DNA of 29,920 nucleotides, taken from the NCBI GenBank assembly GCA_027339205.1, contig DAHWOV010000077.1, positions 1 to 29,920 on the forward strand, written 5' to 3'. Each line of letters starts with the position of its first letter. Position 1 is the first letter of the stretch. This document shows, in pieces, positions 7,037 to 14,602 of the stretch. Origin of the DNA: JAJYVT01 sp027339205 (GTDB taxonomy: Bacteria; Actinomycetota; Acidimicrobiia; Acidimicrobiales; RAAP-2). A model generated the notes under the pieces. The model worked only from the letters and a program-made list of their open reading frames with translations. It did no database searches and had not been told where the DNA came from. Position numbers and translations under genes: made by a program.

Positions 7037-8667
7037 CACTCGATCGTCCCCGGGGGCTTGCTCGTGACGTCGAGCACGACGCGGTTGACCTGCGCGACCT
7101 CGTTGGTGATCCGGGTGGAGATCCGTTCCAGCACGTCGTAAGGCAGGCGCGCCCAGTCCGCGGTCATCGCGTCCTCGCTCGTGACCGGACGCAGCACCAC
7201 CGGATGGCCGTAGCTCCGGCCGTCGCCCTGGACGCCGACCGATCGGACGCCGGCGAGGAGCACGACCGGGAACTGCCAGACCGCCCGGTCGAGGGCCGCT
7301 GCGGTCAGCTCCTCTCGGGCGACGGCGTCGGCCTGGCGGAGGATCTCGAGCCGCTCCTCGGTCACCTCGCCGACGATGCGGACCGCGAGGCCCGGGCCGG
7401 GAAAGGGGTGGCGCCAGACGATCGCCTCAGGGAGGCCCAGCTCGAGGCCGAGCGCACGGACCTCGTCCTTGAAGAGGCGCCGGAGTGGTTCGACGAGTGA
7501 GAAGCCCAGGTCCTCGGGGAGCCCCCCCACGTTGTGGTGGGACTTGATCGTGGAGCTCCCGCCCCCGCGGCTCCCGCCCCCGCGGCTCCCGCCCCCGCGG
7601 CTCCCGCCCCCGCGGCTCCCGCCCCCGCGGCTCCCGCCCCCGCCTCCGGACTCGACCACGTCGGGGTAGAGCGTCCCTTGGACGAGGTGCTCGGGCCCTC
7701 CGCCCTCCGCCTCGACCTCGCGTGCGGCGTCCTCGAAGACGCGGATGAACTCGCGCCCGATCACCTTGCGCTTCTCCTCGGGGTCGACCACGCCGCGCAG
7801 CGCGTCGAGGAAACGGGCACGGGCGTCGACGGTCTTCAGCCGGATGCCAGTCGCGGCGACGAAGTCCCGTTCGACCTGCTCGGCCTCGCCGAGCCGCAGG
7901 AGCCCGTGGTCGACGAAGACGCAGGTGAGCCGGTCACCGATCGCGCGGTGCACGAGCGCGGCGGCGACCGCGGAGTCGACGCCTCCGGAGAGGCCGCAGA
8001 GCGCCCTTCCGTCGCCCACGGCGTCACGCGCCTCGGCGACCGCGGCGTCGAGGACGTTCGAGGTCGTCCACGTGGGCGCGATCCCCGCCGCCCGGTAGAG
8101 GAAGCGTTCGAGGACCTCCTGGCCGTGGGCCGTGTGGTGCACTTCAGGGTGCCACTGCACGCCGCACAGCTTTGCGTCCGCCGACTCGAACGCGGCGACC
8201 GGCGAGTCGTCCGTCGACGCCGTCGCGCGCAGGGAGGTGGGGAGCGCGACCACCGCGTCGCCGTGGGACATCCAGACCTCCTGGGAGGTGGGCTGCCCAG
8301 CGAAGAGCGTCGCGGTCGGGTCGACCGCCGCCTTCGTTCGGCCGTACTCGCGCCGGTCGGTGCGGGAGACCTTGCCGCCGAGCGCGCGGGCGATCGCCTG
8401 GAACCCGTAGCAGATGCCGAGCACGGGGACCCCTGCACGGAGCAGCTCGGCATCGATCGACGGCGCGCCCGGCTCGTAGACGCTGGAGGGGCCGCCCGAG
8501 AGGATCACCGCGGCGGGTCGTCGTTCGAGGATCTCCAGGGTGGAGGCCGTGTGCGGGACGATCTCGGAGTACACGTGCGCTTCGCGGACGCGCCGGGCGA
8601 TCAGCTGTGCGTACTGCGCCCCGAAGTCGACGACGACGACCGGGTTCGTCCCTGGGTGCCGGCTCAT
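7030..8667 (-). CDS. guaA: GMP synthase (glutamine-hydrolysing) with a Gly-Ser-Arg repeat insertion
   Basis: Converts XMP to GMP with glutamine and ATP, the last step of guanine nucleotide synthesis. The 545 residues start with a class I glutaminase domain (LSGGPSSVY; nucleophile Cys86 in GICYGFQ; WHPEVHH with the catalytic His). The ATP-pyrophosphatase domain has the P-loop LSGGVDSAVAA, and the C-terminal dimerisation domain ends in GTIEWE, as in nearly all GuaA. At about residues 342-373, between YPDVVES and IKSHHNVGG, there is a low-complexity insert of five GGGSR units. The same position is a short mobile loop in known GuaA, so activity is probably kept. The ATG at 8667 has a -10 box 6 nt upstream (leaderless). 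Confidence 0.97.
   Translation of the reverse strand: MSRHPGTNPVVVVDFGAQYAQLIARRVREAHVYSEIVPHTASTLEILERRPAAVILSGGPSSVYEPGAPSIDAELLRAGVPVLGICYGFQAIARALGGKVSRTDRREYGRTKAAVDPTATLFAGQPTSQEVWMSHGDAVVALPTSLRATASTDDSPVAAFESADAKLCGVQWHPEVHHTAHGQEVLERFLYRAAGIAPTWTTSNVLDAAVAEARDAVGDGRALCGLSGGVDSAVAAALVHRAIGDRLTCVFVDHGLLRLGEAEQVERDFVAATGIRLKTVDARARFLDALRGVVDPEEKRKVIGREFIRVFEDAAREVEAEGGGPEHLVQGTLYPDVVESGGGGGSRGGGSRGGGSRGGGSRGGGSRGGGSSTIKSHHNVGGLPEDLGFSLVEPLRRLFKDEVRALGLELGLPEAIVWRHPFPGPGLAVRIVGEVTEERLEILRQADAVAREELTAAALDRAVWQFPVVLLAGVRSVGVQGDGRSYGHPVVLRPVTSEDAMTADWARLPYDVLERISTRITNEVAQVNRVVLDVTSKPPGTIEWE
7556..7643 (-). repeat. 15-bp tandem repeat (five full copies plus a partial) inside guaA
   Basis: Plus-strand unit CTCCCGCCCCCGCGG begins at 7556, 7571, 7586, 7601 and 7616, and the first 13 bases of a sixth begin at 7631. 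The five full copies are identical. On the coding strand the unit reads as Gly-Gly-Gly-Ser-Arg. Confidence 0.95.
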
Positions 8668-8673
8668 CGGCCG

Positions 8674-8679
8674 AGTATC
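8674..8679 (-). promoter_or_regulatory. -10 element for leaderless guaA mRNA
   Basis: GATACT on the minus strand, preceded by TG (extended -10), ends 6 nt before the guaA ATG. Confidence 0.6.
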
Positions 8680-8701
8680 ACATGCAGGGGAGCCGTCTCG
8701 A

Positions 8702-8759
8702 CGCCATCACCTCGGCGCCATCACCTCGGCGCCACCGCCCTCGGCGCCACCGCCCGGGG
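8702..8759. repeat. 14-15-bp tandem repeat upstream of guaA
   Basis: Two identical units CGCCATCACCTCGG (8702-8715, 8716-8729) are followed by two related units beginning CGCCACCGCCC (8730-8744, 8745-8759). They fill most of the 105-bp gap between the thiolase stop and the guaA promoter. Confidence 0.85.
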
Positions 8760-8772
8760 AGGGAGGGGCCCG

Positions 8773-9969
8773 TCAGGAGAGCGATCGCAGGACCGCCGCG
8801 TCGCCCTGGCCCCCGCCGCCGCAGAGCCCGACCGCGGCGACACCGCCGCCCCTCCGGCGCAGCTCGTAGAGCGCGGTGAGGACGAGGCGATTGCCCGACA
8901 TGCCGATGGGGTGCCCGAGCGCGATGGCGCCGCCGTTCACGTTCAGCTTCTCCTCGGGGATGCCCAGGTCGTCGGCCGAGGCGAGCCCGACCGCGGCGAA
9001 CGCCTCGTTGATCTCGAAGAGCTCGACGTCGCCGACGCCGAGCTTCGCCTTGTCGAGCGCCTGGGAGATCGCCCGGGACGGCTGGAGCAGCAGCGAGGGG
9101 TCGGGCCCCGCGACCTGCCCGTAGGAGACGAGCTCGCCGAGGGGGGTCACACCGAGCTCCTCGGCCTTCCTGGTCGACATCACCACGAGTGCCGAGCCGC
9201 CGTCGGAGATCTGTGAGGCGTTGCCAGCGGTGATCGTGCCGTCCTTGTCGAACGCCGGCCGGAGCGACCCGAGCGACTCGGCGGTCGTCCCAGGGCGCAC
9301 CCCCTCGTCGTTGTCCACGACGATCGGGTCTCCCTTGCGCTGGGGCACCTCGACCGGGACGATCTCCTCACCCAGGCGCCCGCCCTTCGCCGCCGCGGCG
9401 GCCTTCTCGTGGGAGCCGGCGGCGAAGGCGTCCTGACGGTCGCGGGTGATGCCGGCCCGCCCGTTGTAGCGCTCGGTGGCCAGACCCATCGCACACTGGT
9501 CGAAGGCGCAGGTCAGGCCGTCGTGCATCATCGAGTCCACGAGCGTGGCGTCACCGAGCCGGAAACCCTCACGGGCGCCGGGAAGCAGGTGCGGTGCCCG
9601 GGTCATCGACTCCATCCCTCCTGCGACGACGATCTCGGCGTCCCCGGCCCTCACCATGAGGTCTGCGAGGTAGACGGCGTTCAGGCCCGACAGGCAGACC
9701 TTGTTCACCGTGGTCGCGGGGACCGTCATCGGGATGCCGGCGCGGACCGCGGCCTGGCGTGCGGTGATCTGGCCCTGGCCCGCTTGGAGCACGTGGCCCA
9801 TGAGGACGTAGTCGACCTGGTCGGGCCGGAGGCCGGCGCGTTCGAGCGCGGCGGCGATGGCGAAGCCGCCCAGCTCCATCGCGCTGAACGAGCCGAGCGC
9901 GCCCGAGAGCTTCCCGATCGGGGTCCGAGCGCCTGCGACGATGACCGATCCGGTCGTAGATCCGGGCAT
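8773..9969 (-). CDS. Acetyl-CoA C-acetyltransferase (thiolase)
   Basis: Condenses two acetyl-CoA to acetoacetyl-CoA, or runs in reverse. Full-length at 398 residues, with the acyl-accepting Cys92 in NKVCLSGLNAVY, then GGMESMTRAPHLLPGAREG, FEINEAFA, GGAIALGHPIGMSG (catalytic His) and CGGGGQGDAAVL (second Cys). This set is typical of biosynthetic thiolases (PhaA/AtoB type). GGAGGT lies 5 nt before the ATG. It is divergent from crotonyl-CoA carboxylase/reductase, which fits a role as first step of the ethylmalonyl-CoA pathway. Fatty-acid or polyhydroxybutyrate metabolism is the alternative. Confidence 0.95.
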   Translation of the reverse strand: MPGSTTGSVIVAGARTPIGKLSGALGSFSAMELGGFAIAAALERAGLRPDQVDYVLMGHVLQAGQGQITARQAAVRAGIPMTVPATTVNKVCLSGLNAVYLADLMVRAGDAEIVVAGGMESMTRAPHLLPGAREGFRLGDATLVDSMMHDGLTCAFDQCAMGLATERYNGRAGITRDRQDAFAAGSHEKAAAAAKGGRLGEEIVPVEVPQRKGDPIVVDNDEGVRPGTTAESLGSLRPAFDKDGTITAGNASQISDGGSALVVMSTRKAEELGVTPLGELVSYGQVAGPDPSLLLQPSRAISQALDKAKLGVGDVELFEINEAFAAVGLASADDLGIPEEKLNVNGGAIALGHPIGMSGNRLVLTALYELRRRGGGVAAVGLCGGGGQGDAAVLRSLS

Positions 9970-10049
9970 GGCTGACCTCCAGCGTGACGCCGGCGCGTCC
10001 GTCGCCGGCGGAGACAGGGAACGGAGCAGGGGTTACCGGCTCTCCGGCC

Positions 10050-10071
10050 ATTCTACGGGCTCAGGTATGGT
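10050..10071. promoter_or_regulatory. Divergent thiolase / ccr promoter pair
   Basis: Minus-strand TAGAAT (10055-10050) is a good -10 for thiolase, giving a roughly 75-nt leader with a Shine-Dalgarno sequence. Plus-strand TATGGT (10066-10071) ends 7 nt before the ccr ATG (leaderless). The boxes are 10 bp apart, so the two polymerase footprints overlap. Confidence 0.5.
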
Positions 10072-10078
10072 CACGAAA

Positions 10079-11419
10079 ATGAGTGACATCCTCCGGGCCG
10101 CGATCGAGGGCGCGAGGGGCGAGGACCTCGCCTCGATGCCCATGCCCGAGTTCTACCGGGCCGCGTTCGTCCGGCGCGACGAGGCCGGCATGTTCGAGGG
10201 ACTCGGCTCTTCGGAGAAGGACCCCCGCAAGTCGCTCCACGTCGGGGAGGTCGCCCTTCCCGAGCTTGCGCCCGACGAGGCATACGTCGCGGTCATGGCG
10301 TCCGCGATCAACTTCAACACCGTCTGGACCTCGATCTTCGAGCCGCTGCCCACCTTCGGGTTCCTCGATCGGCTGGGCAGGGAGAGCGTGTGGGGGGCGC
10401 GCCACGCGCTCGACTACCACGTCGTCGGCTCCGACGCGTCGGGGGTGGTGCTTCGGACCGGGTCCCTCGTCCGCCATTGGGAGCCGGGCGACAAGGTCAC
10501 CATCCACTGCAACCACGTCGACGACCAGGACCCGACGGCGCACGACGACTCCATGCTCGCGCTCAACCAGCGGATCTGGGGGTTCGAGACGAACTTCGGC
10601 GGGCTCGCGGACGTCGCAGTGGTGAAGGCCAACCAGTTGATGCCCAAGCCCGCGCACCTCTCCTGGGAGGAGGCGGCGGTCAACGCGTTGTGCAACTCGA
10701 CCGCGTACCGCATGCTCGTCTCCCGCAACGGCGCGCCGGTGACCCAAGGCGACCGGGTGCTCGTGTGGGGGGCGACGGGGGGGCTGGGGAGCTTCGCGGT
10801 CCAGTACGTGCTCAACGCCGGCGGCATCCCGATCGGGGTCGTCTCCTCCCCGGAAAAGGCGGACACCCTGCGCGACCTCGGCGTGGAGGCCGTGATCGAC
10901 CGGAGGGCGGCCGCATACCGGTTCTGGAGGGACGAGCACACCCAGGACGAGTCCGAGTGGCGGCGGCTCGGCAAGGACATCCGCGCGCTCGTCGGCGAAG
11001 ACCCCGACATCGTCTTCGAGCACCCCGGCCGCCAGACCATGGGCGCGTCGGTGTTCGTCTGCAAGCGCGGCGGCACCATCGTCACCTGCGCGGCGACGTC
11101 GGGCTACATGATCGAGTACGACAACCGGCACCTGTGGATGCGGCTGAAGACGATCAAGGGGTCCCACTTCGCGAACTACCGCGAGGCTTGGGACGCGAAC
11201 CGCCAGGTCTGCGAAGGCAAGATCCTCCCGCCGCTGTCCGCTGTCTTCGACCTCTCCGACGTGGGAGAGGCCGCCCACCAGGTGCACCACAATCTGCACG
11301 AGGGAAAGATCGGCGTGCTGTGCCTCGCTCCGGAAGAGGGGCTGGGCATCGACGACCCCGAGCTGCGCCGCCGCGTCGGCGAGGAGCGGATCACGCTGTA
11401 TCGGAGGCACGACGCGTGA
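10079..11419 (+). CDS. ccr: Crotonyl-CoA carboxylase/reductase
   Basis: NADPH-dependent reductive carboxylation of crotonyl-CoA to ethylmalonyl-CoA, the defining step of the ethylmalonyl-CoA pathway. The protein has 446 residues, right for Ccr and much longer than ordinary medium-chain dehydrogenases. Diagnostic segments are SAINFNTVWTSIFEPLPTF, WGFETNFGG, LCNSTAYRMLVS, the Rossmann motif WGATGGLGSFAVQ, and KGSHFANYREAWDANR. The Asn of INFNTVW, the Glu of WGFETN and the His of GSHFAN probably correspond to residues of the CO2 pocket known in Ccr. The ATG at 10079 is preferred over an in-frame ATG at 10067, which lies in the -10 box. Its stop overlaps the epimerase start (GTGA). Confidence 0.95.
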   Translation: MSDILRAAIEGARGEDLASMPMPEFYRAAFVRRDEAGMFEGLGSSEKDPRKSLHVGEVALPELAPDEAYVAVMASAINFNTVWTSIFEPLPTFGFLDRLGRESVWGARHALDYHVVGSDASGVVLRTGSLVRHWEPGDKVTIHCNHVDDQDPTAHDDSMLALNQRIWGFETNFGGLADVAVVKANQLMPKPAHLSWEEAAVNALCNSTAYRMLVSRNGAPVTQGDRVLVWGATGGLGSFAVQYVLNAGGIPIGVVSSPEKADTLRDLGVEAVIDRRAAAYRFWRDEHTQDESEWRRLGKDIRALVGEDPDIVFEHPGRQTMGASVFVCKRGGTIVTCAATSGYMIEYDNRHLWMRLKTIKGSHFANYREAWDANRQVCEGKILPPLSAVFDLSDVGEAAHQVHHNLHEGKIGVLCLAPEEGLGIDDPELRRRVGEERITLYRRHDA

Positions 11420-11844
11420 CCGAGCCGCTCCTCACCGAGATCGACCACGTGGCGATCGCCGTGCGTGACATCGATGCGGCGGTCGCGTGGTACGCGGACG
11501 CCCTGGGCGCACGGGTCGCCCACCGCGAGCTCGTCGAGGCGGACGGGGTCGAAGAGGCGTTGGTCGCGGTCGCCGACTCCTACGTCCAGCTCGTCTCGCC
11601 CACCCGGGAGGACTCGCCGGTCGCCAAGTTCCTCGCGGTGCGCGGCGAGGGGCTCCACCACGTCGGCTACCGGGTGGCGGACTGCGCGGCGGCCCTCGAG
11701 GCGGTGAAGCGGGCTGGCGCGAGGGTCCTCGACGAGACGCCGAGACCCGGCTCCCGCAACACGATGATCGCGTTCGTCCACCCGAAGTCCTCCTTCGGCA
11801 CCCTCGTCGAGCTCGTGGAGGAGGGCGCCCCGGCGCCGCACTAG
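11416..11844 (+). CDS. Methylmalonyl-CoA / ethylmalonyl-CoA epimerase
   Basis: Interconverts the 2R and 2S forms of methylmalonyl-CoA and ethylmalonyl-CoA so that the B12 mutase can use them. It is a 142-residue vicinal-oxygen-chelate fold: IDHVAIAVRDIDAAVAWY (metal His), PVAKFLAVRGEGLHHVGYRV (second metal His), and FGTLVELVE (metal Glu). The GTG overlaps the ccr stop, so it is cotranscribed with ccr. This supports a role on ethylmalonyl-CoA as well as methylmalonyl-CoA. Confidence 0.94.
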   Translation: MTEPLLTEIDHVAIAVRDIDAAVAWYADALGARVAHRELVEADGVEEALVAVADSYVQLVSPTREDSPVAKFLAVRGEGLHHVGYRVADCAAALEAVKRAGARVLDETPRPGSRNTMIAFVHPKSSFGTLVELVEEGAPAPH

Positions 11845-11847
11845 CCT
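11842..11847 (+). promoter_or_regulatory. -10 element overlapping the epimerase stop codon
   Basis: TAGCCT, whose TAG is the epimerase stop, ends 8 nt before the carboxylase ATG at 11856. It may be an internal leaderless promoter. Chance is possible because the stop supplies half the box. Confidence 0.4.
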
Positions 11848-11855
11848 CGAGCGGC

Positions 11856-13412
11856 ATGGAGCACACCATGGCCGCCCGCCTTGCCGACCTCGCGGCGCGC
11901 AAGGAGGAGGCACTCCACGCGGGAAGCCCCCAGGCGGTGGAGCGCCAGCACGCCAAGGGGAAGATGACCGCGCGCGAGCGGATCGACTACCTGCTCGACG
12001 AGGGGTCGTTCGAGGAGCTGGGCATGCTCTCCAGGCATCGCGCGCACGGCATGGGGCTCGACGGGAGTCGTCCCTACACCGACGGCGTGGTGACGGGCTT
12101 CGGCACCATCGACGGCCGCAGGGTGTGCATCTTCTCGCAGGACTTCACGGTCTTCGGCGGCGCGCTCGGCGAGGTGTTCGCGGAGAAGATCCACGCGGTG
12201 ATGGACCTCGCGGCGTCCACCGGCGTGCCGATGATCGGCCTCAACGACGGCGCAGGGGCGAGGATCCAAGAGGGCGTCGTCTCCCTCCACTCCTACGGCG
12301 GCATCTTCTACCGCAACGTCGCCTCGTCCGGCGTGATCCCCCAGATCAGCGTCATCCTCGGCCCCTGCGCAGGCGGAGCGGTGTACTCGCCGGCCATCAC
12401 CGACTTCATCTTCATGGTCCAGGGCACGTCTCACATGTTCATCACCGGTCCCGACGTCGTGAAGACCGTCACGGGTGAGGACGTGACGTTGGAGGAGCTC
12501 GGCGGCGCGATGAGCCACGCCACGAAGTCGGGCGTCGCGACCTTCGTCGCCGCGGACGAGAAGTCCTGCCTCGACGACGTCCGCTACCTCCTGTCGTTCC
12601 TGCCCTCCAACAACCTCGACGAGCCGCCGGAGGTCGTCTCGGACGACGACCCCGAGCGCGAGACGCCCGAGCTCGTGGACCTGATGCCCCCCTCGCCGAA
12701 CCAGCCCTACGACATGAAGAGGGTCATCACCGCGGTCGTCGACGACGGGGAGTACCTCGAGGTCCACGCGCACTGGGCGATGTCGATCACCTGCGGCTTC
12801 GCCAGGATCGCCGGACGCGTGGTCGGCGTTGTGGGCAACCAGCCGGCGGTGCTCGCGGGCGTCTTGGACATCGACTCCTCGGAAAAGGCGGCCCGCTTCG
12901 TTCGGACGTGCGACGCCTTCAACATCCCGCTCGTTACGTTTGTGGACGTGCCCGGGTTCATGCCCGGCACCGATCAGGAGTACGGCGGGATCATCCGTCA
13001 CGGGGCGAAGCTGCTCTACGCCTACTGCGAGGCGACGGTGCCGCGCATCCAGGTCGTCACTCGCAAGGCGTACGGCGGCGCCTATGTCGTCATGAGCTCG
13101 AAGTCGATCGGCGCGGACCTCGCCTATGCGTGGCCTTCCGCCGAGCTGGCCGTGATGGGGCCCCAGGGGGCGGTCGAGATCCTCTATCGGCGGGAGCTGG
13201 CTGCCGCAGCCGACCCCGTCGCCCGCCGCGCAGAGCTCGTGGAGGAGTACACGGAGCGGTACGCGACGCCTTACATCGCGGCGGAGCGCGGGTACGTCGA
13301 CGACGTCATCTCCCCTGCCGACACCCGCAGAGTGCTGGCTCGGAGCCTCGCGATGCTCGCGTCCAAGCGAGCGGAGCTCCCGCACCGCAAGCACGGCAAC
13401 GTCCCGCTCTGA
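11856..13412 (+). CDS. Acyl-CoA (propionyl-CoA) carboxylase beta subunit, carboxyltransferase
   Basis: Transfers CO2 from carboxybiotin to an acyl-CoA, probably propionyl-CoA to methylmalonyl-CoA. 518 residues with two crotonase-like halves. Landmarks are QHAKGKMTARERIDYLLDEGSF, the oxyanion segments GPCAGGAVYSPAITDF and RKAYGGAYVVMSSKSIGADLAYAWP, VPGFMPGTDQEYGGIIRHGAK, and the C-terminal HRKHGNVPL. At residue 411, in GGAYVVM, Val replaces the Asp typical of strict propionyl-CoA carboxylases, so acetyl- or butyryl-CoA may also be accepted. The biotin-carrying alpha subunit is not in the window. Start is the ATG with a -10 box just upstream; Met5 is an alternative. Confidence 0.95.
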   Translation: MEHTMAARLADLAARKEEALHAGSPQAVERQHAKGKMTARERIDYLLDEGSFEELGMLSRHRAHGMGLDGSRPYTDGVVTGFGTIDGRRVCIFSQDFTVFGGALGEVFAEKIHAVMDLAASTGVPMIGLNDGAGARIQEGVVSLHSYGGIFYRNVASSGVIPQISVILGPCAGGAVYSPAITDFIFMVQGTSHMFITGPDVVKTVTGEDVTLEELGGAMSHATKSGVATFVAADEKSCLDDVRYLLSFLPSNNLDEPPEVVSDDDPERETPELVDLMPPSPNQPYDMKRVITAVVDDGEYLEVHAHWAMSITCGFARIAGRVVGVVGNQPAVLAGVLDIDSSEKAARFVRTCDAFNIPLVTFVDVPGFMPGTDQEYGGIIRHGAKLLYAYCEATVPRIQVVTRKAYGGAYVVMSSKSIGADLAYAWPSAELAVMGPQGAVEILYRRELAAAADPVARRAELVEEYTERYATPYIAAERGYVDDVISPADTRRVLARSLAMLASKRAELPHRKHGNVPL

Positions 13413-13415
13413 GGC

Positions 13416-13667
13416 ATGGCCCCCGGCGTGCGCACCGGAGCGGGTTCGCCCGCCACCGTGGGGCTGCGTCCGCGCCCGGAGGCCGACCCTCTCGTCGTCG
13501 CACTGGTCGCCTCGGCGGTGCTCGCGCTCTCGCCCGAGCGCGCCAGGCGTGACGGGCTTGACGAGCGCGTCGAGCGCGTCGAGCGCGCGGCACGGGCCTG
13601 GCGCTTCAGCGGGCGGTGGTGGACGCGACCGGCGGTGCTGCGCAGGGAGCGGCCGTGGACGCGCTGA
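13416..13667 (+). CDS. Small protein, candidate acyl-CoA carboxylase epsilon subunit
   Basis: An 83-residue ORF 3 nt after the carboxylase beta gene and overlapping the next gene by 13 nt. It has a hydrophobic helix (LVVALVASAVLALSPERARR), an Arg/Glu-rich helix and a Trp/Arg-rich tail (AWRFSGRWWTRP). Actinobacterial carboxylases often carry a small, poorly conserved epsilon protein encoded next to the beta subunit, with a W-R-rich C-terminus. Position, size and tail fit, but there is no diagnostic motif. No good Shine-Dalgarno is seen, so coupling to the upstream stop is likely. Confidence 0.5.
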   Translation: MAPGVRTGAGSPATVGLRPRPEADPLVVALVASAVLALSPERARRDGLDERVERVERAARAWRFSGRWWTRPAVLRRERPWTR

Positions 13668-14602
13668 ACCGGGGCCGGGTCGTCATCACCGACCATCCCT
13701 GGCCGGGGACCGACGTCGAGGCGTCGATCTGTGCCGCAGCCGGCTACGAGCTGGTCGACGCCTCGAGCGCGCAGGGCGCCGCCGAGGTCGGACGCCTCGC
13801 GAGAGACGCGGTCGGGATCCTCACCAACTGGTTTCCCGTGACCGCGTCGCTCATCGACTCGTGCCCTCGGCTCCGTGTGGTCGCGCGCCTCGGCGTGGGC
13901 GTCGACAACATCGACGTGGCGGCCGCCGCGTCCCATGGCGTGGTCGTGACCAGGGTCCCCGACTACTGCGTCGAGGAGGTCTCCGACCATGCGGTCGCGA
14001 TGGTGCTCGACTGGGCGCGGGGCATCTCCTTCTTCGACCGGGAGGTCCGCGCGGGGCGGTTCGACCCGGGCGCACGGGAGCTGCGTCGTGTGCGCAACCT
14101 CGTCGTGGGGATCTGGGGCGCGGGTCGCAACGGCACCGCGACGGGCAGGAAGCTGGCCGGCTTCGGCTGCTCGGTGCTCGTCGACGACCGCCATCCCGGG
14201 CGCACCGACCTCACGCCGGTGCCGGTGGACGAGCTGCTCGCCCGAAGTGACGTCGTGAGCGTCCACCTCCCGCTCACCGAAGAGACCCGCGGCATCGTCG
14301 GCGAGAGGACGCTCTCCTCGATGCGCCGCGGGTCCCTGCTCGTCAACACCGGGCGGGGCCGGCTGGTGGACGTGGACGCGCTGGCGGCCGCGCTCGACGC
14401 GGGGCGACCCGGCGCGGCGGCTCTCGACGTGCTCCCCGACGAGCCGAGCATCCCTGCGGCGCTGGCGGGTCGCGACGACGTCCTCATCACGCCCCACGTG
14501 GCGTTCTCGTCGGTCGAGTCGGTGGCCGAGGTGCGCAGGCGGGCGACCGAGGACCTCGTGCGCGTCCTGTCGGGGGAGGCGCCGCACGACCCCTATCCCT
14601 GA
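13655..14602 (+). CDS. D-2-hydroxyacid dehydrogenase (phosphoglycerate / glyoxylate reductase family)
   Basis: NAD(P)-dependent reduction of a 2-ketoacid. 315 residues from the GTG at 13655, which has AGGGAG 5 nt upstream; an upstream GTG at 13616 lies deeper inside the previous gene. It contains VVARLGVGVDNIDVAAAASHG, the dinucleotide motif VVGIWGAGRNG, and the catalytic Arg, Glu and His in NTGRGRLVD, DVLPDEPS and TPHVAFSS. It lacks the ACT domain of long SerA forms. Its place at the end of the ccr cluster makes glyoxylate (a pathway product) a reasonable substrate guess. Hydroxypyruvate or 3-phosphoglycerate are alternatives. Its 3' end overlaps the mutase gene by 10 nt. Confidence 0.85.
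   Translation: MDALNRGRVVITDHPWPGTDVEASICAAAGYELVDASSAQGAAEVGRLARDAVGILTNWFPVTASLIDSCPRLRVVARLGVGVDNIDVAAAASHGVVVTRVPDYCVEEVSDHAVAMVLDWARGISFFDREVRAGRFDPGARELRRVRNLVVGIWGAGRNGTATGRKLAGFGCSVLVDDRHPGRTDLTPVPVDELLARSDVVSVHLPLTEETRGIVGERTLSSMRRGSLLVNTGRGRLVDVDALAAALDAGRPGAAALDVLPDEPSIPAALAGRDDVLITPHVAFSSVESVAEVRRRATEDLVRVLSGEAPHDPYP

Noticed and set aside
7556..7643. CRISPR array
   Set aside because: The repeats are contiguous 15-mers without spacers and lie in frame inside guaA. No CRISPR-like array was found elsewhere.
7534..9216. 560-codon plus-strand open frame across guaA and thiolase
   Set aside because: It runs antisense to two certain genes, has Ala-Pro and Arg-Gly rich random composition and no motif; a GC-rich shadow frame.
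10061..11410. 449-codon minus-strand open frame opposite ccr
   Set aside because: Antisense of a clear Ccr, no recognisable domain.
11841..13394. 517-codon minus-strand open frame opposite the carboxylase
   Set aside because: It is antisense to a complete carboxylase beta gene and rich in His, Arg and Asp typical of shadow frames.
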